From Spirochaetaceae bacterium (GTDB taxonomy: Bacteria > Spirochaetota > Spirochaetia > Treponematales > Rectinemataceae): a stretch of 51,700 nt of DNA. The first letter of the stretch is position 1, and each line of letters begins with the position of its first letter. The position numbers and the translations under genes are program-made. A model generated the notes under the pieces. That model had not been told where the DNA came from and did no database searches. It worked only from the letters and a program-made list of their open reading frames with translations. Shown here one piece after another: positions 41,896 through 48,881 of this stretch. The DNA is taken from contig JANYKC010000091.1 of the NCBI GenBank assembly GCA_025358255.1, positions 1 through 51,700 on the forward strand. Direction: 5' to 3'.

Positions 41896-42765
41896 ATGCG
41901 CCTCGAAAGCATCCCCCTTCCGGAAGGAACAGGATTTGTCCGTTTCTCCTTTCCCCGGATCGATGGTGAGTCGGCCAGGGCCGGGAATCCCGCGGATGCG
42001 CGCGCAGCCCCGGCCGGCGAGCCTTCGGCCTTCCTTTCGCTGCGGAGCGAGGGCGACATGCGTCATGGCAGGACGGAAGCGCGCGCCCGGTTCTTCTCCT
42101 CCCTCGGACTGGACCACGACCGCGTCCTTGGAATTGACCTGGGCCATACGCGCAGGGTCAGGTGGGAATCGTCGGCGGGTCCGCTTTTTTTCGGACCGCT
42201 TCCCATCGGTGCGACGGACGATCCGCATCATGGCCTTCGCCATGATGGCATCATCATCAATGGCGAATCCGGCTGGGACGCCCCCGTCGCGGCATCGGTC
42301 ACGGTCGCCGACTGCATGCCCATCTGGCTGCTCGACCGGGCCTCCTCCTCCTTCGGCGTCCTGCATTCAGGCTGGAGAGGCACGGGGATACTGGCCACCG
42401 CTGTCGAGGCCTTGTCATCGATGGGAGGCTCCCCGGAAACCATCGCCGTGATCCTGGGACCGGCCATCGGCGCCTGCTGCTACGCGGTGGACGAGGAGCG
42501 CGCCTGCGGATTCAAGGCGGAATTCGGGGAAGAATCGGTCCTGACGCGGGGCGGCAGGAATTACCTCGACCTGAGAAAAGCCAATATCGGCCTGGCGCGC
42601 AAGCTGGGCATCGGAGCATTGCTTTCCGTCGAGTCCTGCACCGCATGCGACACGAGGCTCGGCTCCTTCCGGCGCGAGGGGGGCGACGCCTTCACCCGCA
42701 TGGTCGCGCTCTGTTCGCATCCCTCCCTTTCCGGAATCGACGCGGCCGGAAGCTCCCAAGGATGA
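41896..42765 (+). CDS. YfiH/YlmD-type copper- or zinc-dependent nucleoside-processing protein
   Basis: 289 residues. Family motifs are present: VTVADCMPIWLLD, GVLHSGWRGTG (metal-binding His), GPAIGACCYAVDEE and CTACDTRLGSFRREG. Members, once called laccase-domain proteins, have purine nucleoside phosphorylase/adenosine deaminase activity, and E. coli YfiH also affects peptidoglycan fidelity. Two small inserts make it slightly long: the Ala/Gly-rich stretch near residues 30-50 and another before the ADC motif. The ATG at 41896 lies two bases after the upstream stop. It overlaps the next gene by four bases (ATGA). Confidence 0.88.
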   Translation: MRLESIPLPEGTGFVRFSFPRIDGESARAGNPADARAAPAGEPSAFLSLRSEGDMRHGRTEARARFFSSLGLDHDRVLGIDLGHTRRVRWESSAGPLFFGPLPIGATDDPHHGLRHDGIIINGESGWDAPVAASVTVADCMPIWLLDRASSSFGVLHSGWRGTGILATAVEALSSMGGSPETIAVILGPAIGACCYAVDEERACGFKAEFGEESVLTRGGRNYLDLRKANIGLARKLGIGALLSVESCTACDTRLGSFRREGGDAFTRMVALCSHPSLSGIDAAGSSQG

Positions 42766-44138
42766 AACCGGCACGGGTTGCCGCCCTCGGTCTTGCCCTT
42801 CTTTGTTTCCTCCTCCAAGGTCCCTCCGCTGCCATGGCCCAGTCCAGGGCATTTGCCGTGACCGAGCGGGGCGATTACAGCCGCTACCTGGCCGGCCGCT
42901 ATGTCGAGCACCTTTGGCGGGAGGCGCGCGGATGGTTTGACGGCGAGGCGGGAAGTCCGCTCTCGGGAAAGGTCTACCTCCTCCAGGGAAGCGTCCGCGA
43001 CCAGGCCTCCTCCTCGAGGGAAGTGGCCGCTTCGCTGAGCGTCGGCCTTGGGCTAGGCCGATTTGCCGCGATCAAGGATGTCTCCTTTGGCGATTTCCCG
43101 AGCCATCGAGGACTGATGGCCGGGGCGCCGGAAAGGCTCGAGGCCGGGGTCTCCTGGACAGCCCCGGCGACTTTCGCCTTCAGCCTGAAGGAGGGCGTGC
43201 CCTCCTTTCCCATGCCCGTCCTGGTCGAATACCGGGTCGATAAACCGGGTCTCCTGGGCGGGAAACCTGTCATCGCGATCCGCGGGCTTTTCGCCCTCCG
43301 CCACCCATCCATGGGTTCGCATAACGCGTCCCTTGATTCGGCCGGAGTCGTCTCCCTGGCGGGGAAGCACGAGCTTGACCTCTATCTGGACGCGGAGGAC
43401 CGGAGCCTCCTTTTCATCCGCGATCACTTCGAGGAGAACATCGCCTTCGGCTCGGGCCCGGCGGAGAGGAGAACGGGATTCATCCTCGTTTTCAGCGCAG
43501 GTTCTCCCAGCCCGGACCGTGGCGCGCAGATCGCCGCCTTGTCAGGCAGGGACGTCGGCGCCCCTCTGGCGAGCTCCGCCGAAGGGCCGGCCCTCGCCGC
43601 TGCCCTGCCACCTGCCGGATCCCCGGGCTCCGCCGCTGCGGTTCCTGCCTCGCCTCTGCCCCAAGCCGAAGGCCAGACGAGCATATGGACAGGCCCTGGC
43701 CCCTTCGTCGCCGGTACTGGCGATATCCTGGACGAATCCCCGGTCGCGGATACGCCCCTCGCAAAAGCGGGCGTGGACATAGTCGACGCAGGGACAAGCC
43801 TCGTCCTGCGGGTCAGGGATCTCCGTTTCGTCCCCGACGGCGACGAGATCCTTTCCGGGGAACGCTGGCGCCTTGATGCGATCCACGATGCCTTGGCCGC
43901 CTTGACAGGACGCAATTTCCTCGTGGAAGGCCACGCCGCCGCCGTGGGCAAGAGCGCCGGCGAGCTCGAGCTATCAAGGCGCCGAGCCAAGCGGGTGGTG
44001 GATGAACTGGTCGCCAGGGGTATCGCCGCCTCCCGCTTCATCTGGCGGGGCCTCGGCTCGACCCTTCCCCTTGCCCCCAATGACACCGAGGAAAACCGGG
44101 CGAAAAACCGGCGCGTCGAGATCACCATTCTCGACTGA
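42762..44138 (+). CDS. OmpA-family envelope protein
   Basis: 458 residues. The signal peptide is MKPARVAALGLALLCFLLQG with a cleavage site at AMAQS. Residues 30-235 form an unrecognised beta-rich domain. An Ala/Pro/Ser-rich linker (about 260-300) leads to a C-terminal OmpA-like domain: LRFVPDGDEIL, LVEGHAA, LSRRRAKRVVDELVARGI and NRRVEITILD. OmpA-like domains bind peptidoglycan and anchor the outer membrane or a periplasmic complex. The ATG overlaps the YfiH-type stop (ATGA), so the two are coupled. The following gene is 95 bases away with its own promoter. Confidence 0.9.
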   Translation: MKPARVAALGLALLCFLLQGPSAAMAQSRAFAVTERGDYSRYLAGRYVEHLWREARGWFDGEAGSPLSGKVYLLQGSVRDQASSSREVAASLSVGLGLGRFAAIKDVSFGDFPSHRGLMAGAPERLEAGVSWTAPATFAFSLKEGVPSFPMPVLVEYRVDKPGLLGGKPVIAIRGLFALRHPSMGSHNASLDSAGVVSLAGKHELDLYLDAEDRSLLFIRDHFEENIAFGSGPAERRTGFILVFSAGSPSPDRGAQIAALSGRDVGAPLASSAEGPALAAALPPAGSPGSAAAVPASPLPQAEGQTSIWTGPGPFVAGTGDILDESPVADTPLAKAGVDIVDAGTSLVLRVRDLRFVPDGDEILSGERWRLDAIHDALAALTGRNFLVEGHAAAVGKSAGELELSRRRAKRVVDELVARGIAASRFIWRGLGSTLPLAPNDTEENRAKNRRVEITILD

Positions 44139-44145
44139 AGGGTGG

Positions 44146-44173
44146 GGGAGGCAGGCCGCCTTTTCCGCCTCCC
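44146..44173. terminator. Hairpin after the OmpA-family gene
   Basis: GGGAGGC (44146-44152) and GCCTCCC (44167-44173) form a seven-base-pair stem with a 14-base loop. There is no T-run after it. It separates the OmpA-family gene from the cassette that follows. Confidence 0.35.
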
Positions 44174-44197
44174 TGGTCCATGGACCTGAGGCGGAGC

Positions 44198-44226
44198 TTG
44201 CATTGCATTGCGCCGCGCATTACTGT
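44198..44226 (+). promoter_or_regulatory. Promoter of the CXXX-repeat cassette, leaderless type
   Basis: TTGCAT (44198-44203) and TACTGT (44221-44226) are exactly 17 bases apart. The -10 ends six bases before the ATG of the first cassette gene, which has no Shine-Dalgarno sequence. This suggests that the four-gene messenger begins at the start codon. Confidence 0.5.
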
Positions 44227-44232
44227 CTTGCC

Positions 44233-44874
44233 ATGCGCATCCGCGACTACCTTCGGTGCTTTTTCCGCTCGGCTTTCGGCATGGCTGGCATCTTCCTCTC
44301 CCTCGCGGGGGGCGGCTTTGTCGTAGTCGCCCTCTCGGCCGGCATAGTCCTCGGCCTTGCCGCTTCCCTTGTTTCCTTCGGGATCATCTTCGCCGCAGGG
44401 TTGCTGACGGGGCTGGGATCGAAGGCGGCTTTCGCGGAGTCCTCCCGGGAGGCCAAGGCAAAGGCGGAAGAGAGCCTGGTCGCGATGAGCGAAGGCCGGA
44501 GGAGGCTTGCCGCCCTGCGGCTGGGTGACGCCGGCGTCGCCGCAGCGCGCGACCTGGTGGTCATGGAAGCCGGCCGTTTCCTCGACGCCTGCAGGGGACC
44601 CGGTTCCCGGGGGGGGACAGAGGTCAGGGATCCGGCCTCGGAGGCGGCCATCGCCGAGGCCACCGAGGTCGTGGACGCATGGCTTCGGGAAGCCGATGAA
44701 ACCGCGGTAGAGCGCAGGTTCGGCACGGAGGACCTTCATCCTTTCCCGAAAGCGGACGAGCGGGTCATAGCGCTGTTGAAAGACAAGGCACGCGTCATCG
44801 AGCGCGGCATTGAGGCGGTTTCCGGCCAGCCTCCCGCGATCGATACGATAGCAATCGAGGAGGAAGGGCGATGA
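44233..44874 (+). CDS. Two-pass membrane protein, first gene of the CXXX-repeat cassette
   Basis: 213 residues. Two adjoining hydrophobic segments (about residues 15-60, MAGIFLSLAGGGFVVVALSA and LAASLVSFGIIFAAGLLTG) form a hairpin in the membrane; the remaining 150 residues are helical, charged and probably cytoplasmic (SREAKAKAEESLVAMSEGRR, then LVVMEAGRFLDAC). I recognise no family. It is the first gene after the candidate promoter and overlaps the DUF2207-like gene as ATGA, so it is a likely partner of that protein. There is one Cys in the soluble part (FLDACRG) and one near the N-terminus (LRCFF). Confidence 0.72.
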   Translation: MRIRDYLRCFFRSAFGMAGIFLSLAGGGFVVVALSAGIVLGLAASLVSFGIIFAAGLLTGLGSKAAFAESSREAKAKAEESLVAMSEGRRRLAALRLGDAGVAAARDLVVMEAGRFLDACRGPGSRGGTEVRDPASEAAIAEATEVVDAWLREADETAVERRFGTEDLHPFPKADERVIALLKDKARVIERGIEAVSGQPPAIDTIAIEEEGR

Positions 44875-46562
44875 TCATGCGTTCATCGGTCGCGGTTGCG
44901 GTTTTCTGCGCCTTCACCATGCTCGGCACCTTGGCTGGAGCCATGGAAGCCGATCTTGTCTCCGCCGACATCACCGTGGTGCTCAGGCCGGACGGAAAGG
45001 CCGCCATCACGCAACGACTTGAATGGACGGCCACGGGCGGAGCTATGCACGGCTTCTATTTCCAGGGCGAGCCCTTCATCCCGGTATGGAGCGAGAACAG
45101 CTACGCCGACCTGCCTGGCGGCCTACGTTCGCCCCTTTCGATAAAGGAAGCGGGAAGCGATCGCTGGGATGTTGTCCTCGCAAACGGGAAAGCCTTCACG
45201 GGGAGGGCCTTCTACAGCCTCCAGTACGCCGCCGATTTCGCCAAGGAAGAGCTCATCGGGACGACAAGGTCGGCGGATGGAACGCACTATGTCTATTTCG
45301 ACTATGGGCCTGCCTGGTGGGATGAGAGCCTCATGAGCCGCACGGTCCGGCTGGTCTTGCCGCGCAAGACCAGCGGCGAGAAACTCAACGAAGAGGAAAA
45401 AGCCGCGATTCCCCTCCTCACCGAAAAATGGGTGAACGAGGAGAACAAGATCGACTGGTATGGCTCGAAAGGCGAGGACGGGAATTGGTGGCTGACCGGA
45501 CTGTTCTTCCAGGAGAACGTCGGAATCAAGGAAAGCCAGCGCCTGGCCCTTTACTTCCCCGCGGGGTATCTCGACCTATCCGCAGCTACCCTCGCGGCGG
45601 GAGCCGCCGCTACCCTCGCGGCGGGAGCCGCCGACTCCGCCCCTTCCCCCGAGTATGGCTATTCCGTTCCCGAGGTTGACTGGTTTGACCGCAACCTCAG
45701 GCAGAGGCCGCTCGCGGCCGCCGCCATCGTCCTCGTCCTCATCTCCTCGGGGCTTTCCCTCTATCTTCTCCGCCTGGCTTCCTACCGTCGGCGCAAGGCC
45801 GTCCTGGCTGGCATCACCTGGGCAGGCGATTCCTGGGTTCCGCCGAAGCTCCTTGTCGGATCCTACCAGGTTGCGGGAAAGGTCCCGGAAGGCCTCCACC
45901 CCGTGGAAGTGGCCCTCCTCATGGAGCTTCCCCTCCCGCGGGTGGCGGCTATCATGGTCGATGGCCTGGCCCGCCAGGGCCTGCTGGAGGTGGTCTCCGG
46001 CGATCCACTCACGATCAGGATGCTCACCGAGCGCAAGGCCGAAAGCCCCTATGAGGAATCCTTCCTCGCGGCCTTCGATTCCAAGGGCCAGGTGCTGTCG
46101 GGCCTCATGGCCGATTTTTTCGAGGAGGCGATCAAGAACCTCCAGGAAAAGGTCTGGGACTGCGACCTCGAGGCGACCAAGGCCCACTATCGAAGGCGGA
46201 TCGAGGAAGCGGAAGCCCAGGAGGGCGCCGAAGCCGACCATGCCCGCGCCGTCCCTGCGAGGCGCATCCGTGACGATCCCTATTGGTACTATTGGGCGGG
46301 TTATGCCTCGGTGCACCGCAACCACGGGCCGGCTTTCGCCATCGTCCTTCCGAAGGAGCTCAGCACTGGGTATTCGGACTTCATGCGAAGCTCCGCCTGC
46401 TTCTCCGGATGCTTCACCCCCGCCGGCGGCGCGGTCGACGCCTGCTATTCCGCCTGCCACAACGCCTGCCACGATGCCTGCCATTCGGCTTGCCACTCTG
46501 CCTGCCATTCGGCTTGCCATTCCGCTTGCCACTCCGCCTGCGTCTCCGGGAGCGCGCATTGA
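44871..46562 (+). CDS. DUF2207-like membrane protein with C-terminal CXXX-repeat tail
   Basis: 563 residues. A signal peptide ends near AGAMEAD. Residues 25-235 match the outer beta domain of DUF2207-type proteins (ITVVLRPDGKAAITQRLEWT, YFDYGPAWWDE). A membrane segment lies at about 280-302, preceded by a duplicated A-A-T-L-A-A-G-A linker. Residues 310-480 hold the usual cytoplasmic part (PEGLHPVEVALLMELPLPRV, then VDGLARQGLLEV). The end is the remarkable part: cysteines at 525, 529, 533, 537, 541, 545, 549, 553 and 557, mostly as Cys-His-Ser-Ala units, preceded by a C-F-S-G-C pair (510, 514). DUF2207 proteins often end in Gly-rich tails; here the tail is Cys/His. GGAGG precedes the ATG. The radical SAM gene starts inside its stop codon. 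Confidence 0.85.
   Translation: MIMRSSVAVAVFCAFTMLGTLAGAMEADLVSADITVVLRPDGKAAITQRLEWTATGGAMHGFYFQGEPFIPVWSENSYADLPGGLRSPLSIKEAGSDRWDVVLANGKAFTGRAFYSLQYAADFAKEELIGTTRSADGTHYVYFDYGPAWWDESLMSRTVRLVLPRKTSGEKLNEEEKAAIPLLTEKWVNEENKIDWYGSKGEDGNWWLTGLFFQENVGIKESQRLALYFPAGYLDLSAATLAAGAAATLAAGAADSAPSPEYGYSVPEVDWFDRNLRQRPLAAAAIVLVLISSGLSLYLLRLASYRRRKAVLAGITWAGDSWVPPKLLVGSYQVAGKVPEGLHPVEVALLMELPLPRVAAIMVDGLARQGLLEVVSGDPLTIRMLTERKAESPYEESFLAAFDSKGQVLSGLMADFFEEAIKNLQEKVWDCDLEATKAHYRRRIEEAEAQEGAEADHARAVPARRIRDDPYWYYWAGYASVHRNHGPAFAIVLPKELSTGYSDFMRSSACFSGCFTPAGGAVDACYSACHNACHDACHSACHSACHSACHSACHSACVSGSAH
45585..45632. repeat. 24-bp perfect duplication in the DUF2207-like gene
   Basis: Two identical copies of a 24-base unit beginning GCTACCCTCGCGGCGGG (45585-45608 and 45609-45632) encode A-T-L-A-A-G-A-A twice in the linker before the membrane segment. 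Perfect identity suggests a recent duplication. Confidence 0.88.
46443..46541 (+). repeat. 12-bp coding repeats of the CXXX tail
   Basis: Eight 12-base intervals separate nine TGC cysteine codons. All nine Cys use TGC, but His (CAC/CAT), Ser (TCG/TCC/TCT) and Ala (GCC/GCT) codons vary from unit to unit, so the amino-acid pattern is kept better than the DNA. Confidence 0.9.
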
Positions 46563-47989
46563 GGCGAAGCGGAAAGTGCGCGACGGGCGAGCTTCACGGG
46601 CGCCTGGCTAACGCCCAGTCCCGCTATGCCGCCCTGGCTCCCTGGCTCCTCTACAGAGAAGAGGACGCCGTCCTCATCCTGCCCCCCAACAGGGTATTCA
46701 AGCTCGGGGGATCGGGAAGTGTCCTCCTTTCATGGCTCGCGAAGGGCGGTCGGCTTTCCGAAATACCCGACCTGGATGAGGCCAAGGTCTCCGATATCGA
46801 GGCGTTTTTTCTTTCCATCGAGGCGGCAAGCGCAGGACGGCCTGTGGACTTGGATCGCGTGCCCTACGATTTTTCCTTCACGCGCCTTCCCGTCATCGGG
46901 GAGCTCGCCCTGACCTATGCCTGCAATGCCGCCTGCGCCTTCTGCTACGCCGGTTGCGGAGACGACGGCGCGGATGGAGCTGCCGCCGATGGAGCTTCCG
47001 CCGATGCGGCCGTCACCGATCCTGAATCCGTCGCAGTGGATGCCGGTTGCCGTCGCGGTCCGATCGATCCCCGGAGAAGGGAGATGGGCACCGCCGAGGC
47101 CAAAAGGGTCATCAGGGTCTTCAAGGAAGAGGCCAAAATCCCGTTTTTTTCCTTTACGGGCGGAGAGCCCCTCCTCCGCGAGGATCTCGAGGAGCTTGCC
47201 GCCTTCGCCAATTCGCTTGGGCTCCGCTGCAACCTCATCACCAACGGCACATTGGCCGATCCCACGCGCGCCCGGAGGCTCAAGGCCGCGGGCATTGACA
47301 CCGCGCAGGTGAGCCTGGAAAGCCCGCTTCCCGCCGTGCATGACGCGCTATGCGGCCTGGAAGGAGGATGGAAGCGCACGGTCGCGGGGATCAGCAGCCT
47401 TCGGGAAGCGGGAATAGCCGTCCAGACCAACACGACCCTCACCGCGCGCAATCGCGAAAGCCTGAATGAGCTGCCTGCCTTCCTCAAGGGCCTCGGCGTC
47501 GCGCGCTTTTCCATGAATCTCTACATACCTTCCGGCAGGGGGCTAGGTGCGCGGAATCTCCTCGTGCCGTACATCGAGGCGGGAACCGTGGTGGAGAGAG
47601 TGCGGAAGGAAGCCTTCATCCACGGCCTTGCTTTTTTCTGGTACAGCCCGACGCCGTATTGCCTTTTCAATCCGGTGGCGAAGGGCCTCGGCAACAAGAG
47701 CTGCGCGGCGCTGGACGGACTTGTCCATGTGAATCCCTACGGCGAGATTCTCCCGTGCTCGTCCTGGCCCGAAGCCATGGGCTCCTTGCTTGACGGGAAA
47801 TTCGAGGAAATCTGGTTCCAGGAGCGCTCGGCCTGGTTCAAGGAAAAGCGCTTTGCCCCTGAAGCCTGCACGGGTTGCGCCAGTTTCGTGGCCTGCCAGG
47901 GCGCTTGTCCGCTCTATTGGAGGGCCGTGGGATGCGCCGAGCTTGCCGACCCGAAGGCATCCGCATTGGAGGTGGGAAATGGACTCTGA
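46559..47989 (+). CDS. Radical SAM/SPASM protein-modifying enzyme
   Basis: 476 residues from TTG at 46559, which overlaps the upstream TGA and lies six bases after GGGAG. Residues 20-75 resemble a PqqD-like peptide-recognition region (LILPPNRVFKLGGSGSVLLS, then LAKGGRLSEI). The radical SAM core has YACNAACAFCYAGC (Cys122, 126, 129) and FSFTGGEPLLRED near residue 200. Between them is an Ala/Asp/Gly-rich insert of about 45 residues. The C-terminus is a SPASM domain for extra Fe-S clusters: HVNPYGEILPCSSWPEA near 390-405, then ACTGCASFVACQGACPLYW near 437-455. Such enzymes make thioether, C-C or epimer changes in ribosomal peptides. Its neighbour's Cys-rich tail is the obvious substrate. The next gene overlaps its end by 11 bases. 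Confidence 0.9.
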   Translation: MRRSGKCATGELHGRLANAQSRYAALAPWLLYREEDAVLILPPNRVFKLGGSGSVLLSWLAKGGRLSEIPDLDEAKVSDIEAFFLSIEAASAGRPVDLDRVPYDFSFTRLPVIGELALTYACNAACAFCYAGCGDDGADGAAADGASADAAVTDPESVAVDAGCRRGPIDPRRREMGTAEAKRVIRVFKEEAKIPFFSFTGGEPLLREDLEELAAFANSLGLRCNLITNGTLADPTRARRLKAAGIDTAQVSLESPLPAVHDALCGLEGGWKRTVAGISSLREAGIAVQTNTTLTARNRESLNELPAFLKGLGVARFSMNLYIPSGRGLGARNLLVPYIEAGTVVERVRKEAFIHGLAFFWYSPTPYCLFNPVAKGLGNKSCAALDGLVHVNPYGEILPCSSWPEAMGSLLDGKFEEIWFQERSAWFKEKRFAPEACTGCASFVACQGACPLYWRAVGCAELADPKASALEVGNGL

Positions 47990-48881
47990 TTTTCGCCTTT
48001 TTTCATTCGGACGGCCTGCCCGGCTCGTCTTGGCGGGGGGGATGTATGCCCTCGGCGCGGCGATCCAGCTTGCCTTTCCGATTGTAGCTCCCTTGGGCAT
48101 CGCCGTGGCGGTGCTGGGCTGGGCTCCCCTGCTCCTGAAAAGCGCCACCAACAAACCGGATGACCAGGGCCTCGAGGAATGGCGCCTCGTATCGCTGGCC
48201 GAGATCGATCGCCTGGAGGACAGCCTGAGGGAGACCAAAAAACTCAAGCGCAAGATGGCCGCGCCCCGAGGCCTGCTTCTCTTCGTTTTCGCGCTGCCCT
48301 TCTTCCTCGTCCTTCTCCTGGTGGGCAAGTCCATGGGAAGGGCGGACCTGGTTTTCGTGGCGGTCAACGCCGCGGTCTATCTCCTGCCTTCATACCTCTT
48401 CGGCCGTGTCTCGGTTTTCCAGCCGAAGGAGATCTCCATGAAGATGCCGTCCTTCCGGGCCGTCCTGGAGATTCCAAGGCCTGAAGGCGTCACGGTCGCG
48501 CCCTACCTGAGATTCGACAAGGACTCGAAAGGCCAGGATGTGCCCGAGGACCTAAGGCTTCTCTTCGAGCTCAAGCGCCCGCCCTCAGACCTCGTGGGCA
48601 TCCAGGTCCAGGCCGCGATCAACAAGGGGCCGAACGGGGAAGTCCCCTACCTCTATGCCGTAGTCCTCACCCGCGGGACCTCGGGTCCTGCGCACCTGGC
48701 GGCGGAGGGGATCCGGGCCCAAGGCTATGAGGTCGAGGCCGGCGGCGATGGTGAATACGGGACTGTCGTCATACGGCAGGAAACGTCGAACGGAGGATAT
48801 TGCACGACACCCGACGACTGCCGCGGGCTCGCTTCGACCTGCATCGAATTCCTCAGGGGCGTTCGCCCAGGAGCTCCTTGA
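47979..48881 (+). CDS. Polytopic membrane protein, last gene of the CXXX-repeat cassette
   Basis: 300 residues from the ATG at 47979, just after GGAGG and 11 bases inside the radical SAM gene. Four membrane segments are likely: two near residues 12-48 (LVLAGGMYALGAAIQLAF, IAVAVLGWAPLLL), one near 92-112 (LLLFVFALPFFLVLLLVG) and one near 117-135. The C-terminal 150 residues form a soluble mixed domain (PYLYAVVLTRGTSGPAHLAA) ending with three Cys in YCTTPDDCRGLASTCIEF. I recognise no family. Its position implies work with the modified tail, for instance in export, docking or protection. Its 3' end overlaps the convergent AAA gene by 29 bases. Confidence 0.78.
   Translation: MDSDFRLFSFGRPARLVLAGGMYALGAAIQLAFPIVAPLGIAVAVLGWAPLLLKSATNKPDDQGLEEWRLVSLAEIDRLEDSLRETKKLKRKMAAPRGLLLFVFALPFFLVLLLVGKSMGRADLVFVAVNAAVYLLPSYLFGRVSVFQPKEISMKMPSFRAVLEIPRPEGVTVAPYLRFDKDSKGQDVPEDLRLLFELKRPPSDLVGIQVQAAINKGPNGEVPYLYAVVLTRGTSGPAHLAAEGIRAQGYEVEAGGDGEYGTVVIRQETSNGGYCTTPDDCRGLASTCIEFLRGVRPGAP

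Noticed and set aside
46283..46558. An N-terminal extension of the radical SAM frame rich in Leu, Pro and Arg
   Set aside because: It reads the Cys-repeat DNA in another frame. The TTG at 46559 with GGGAG just before it and the overlap with the upstream stop codon give a better start.
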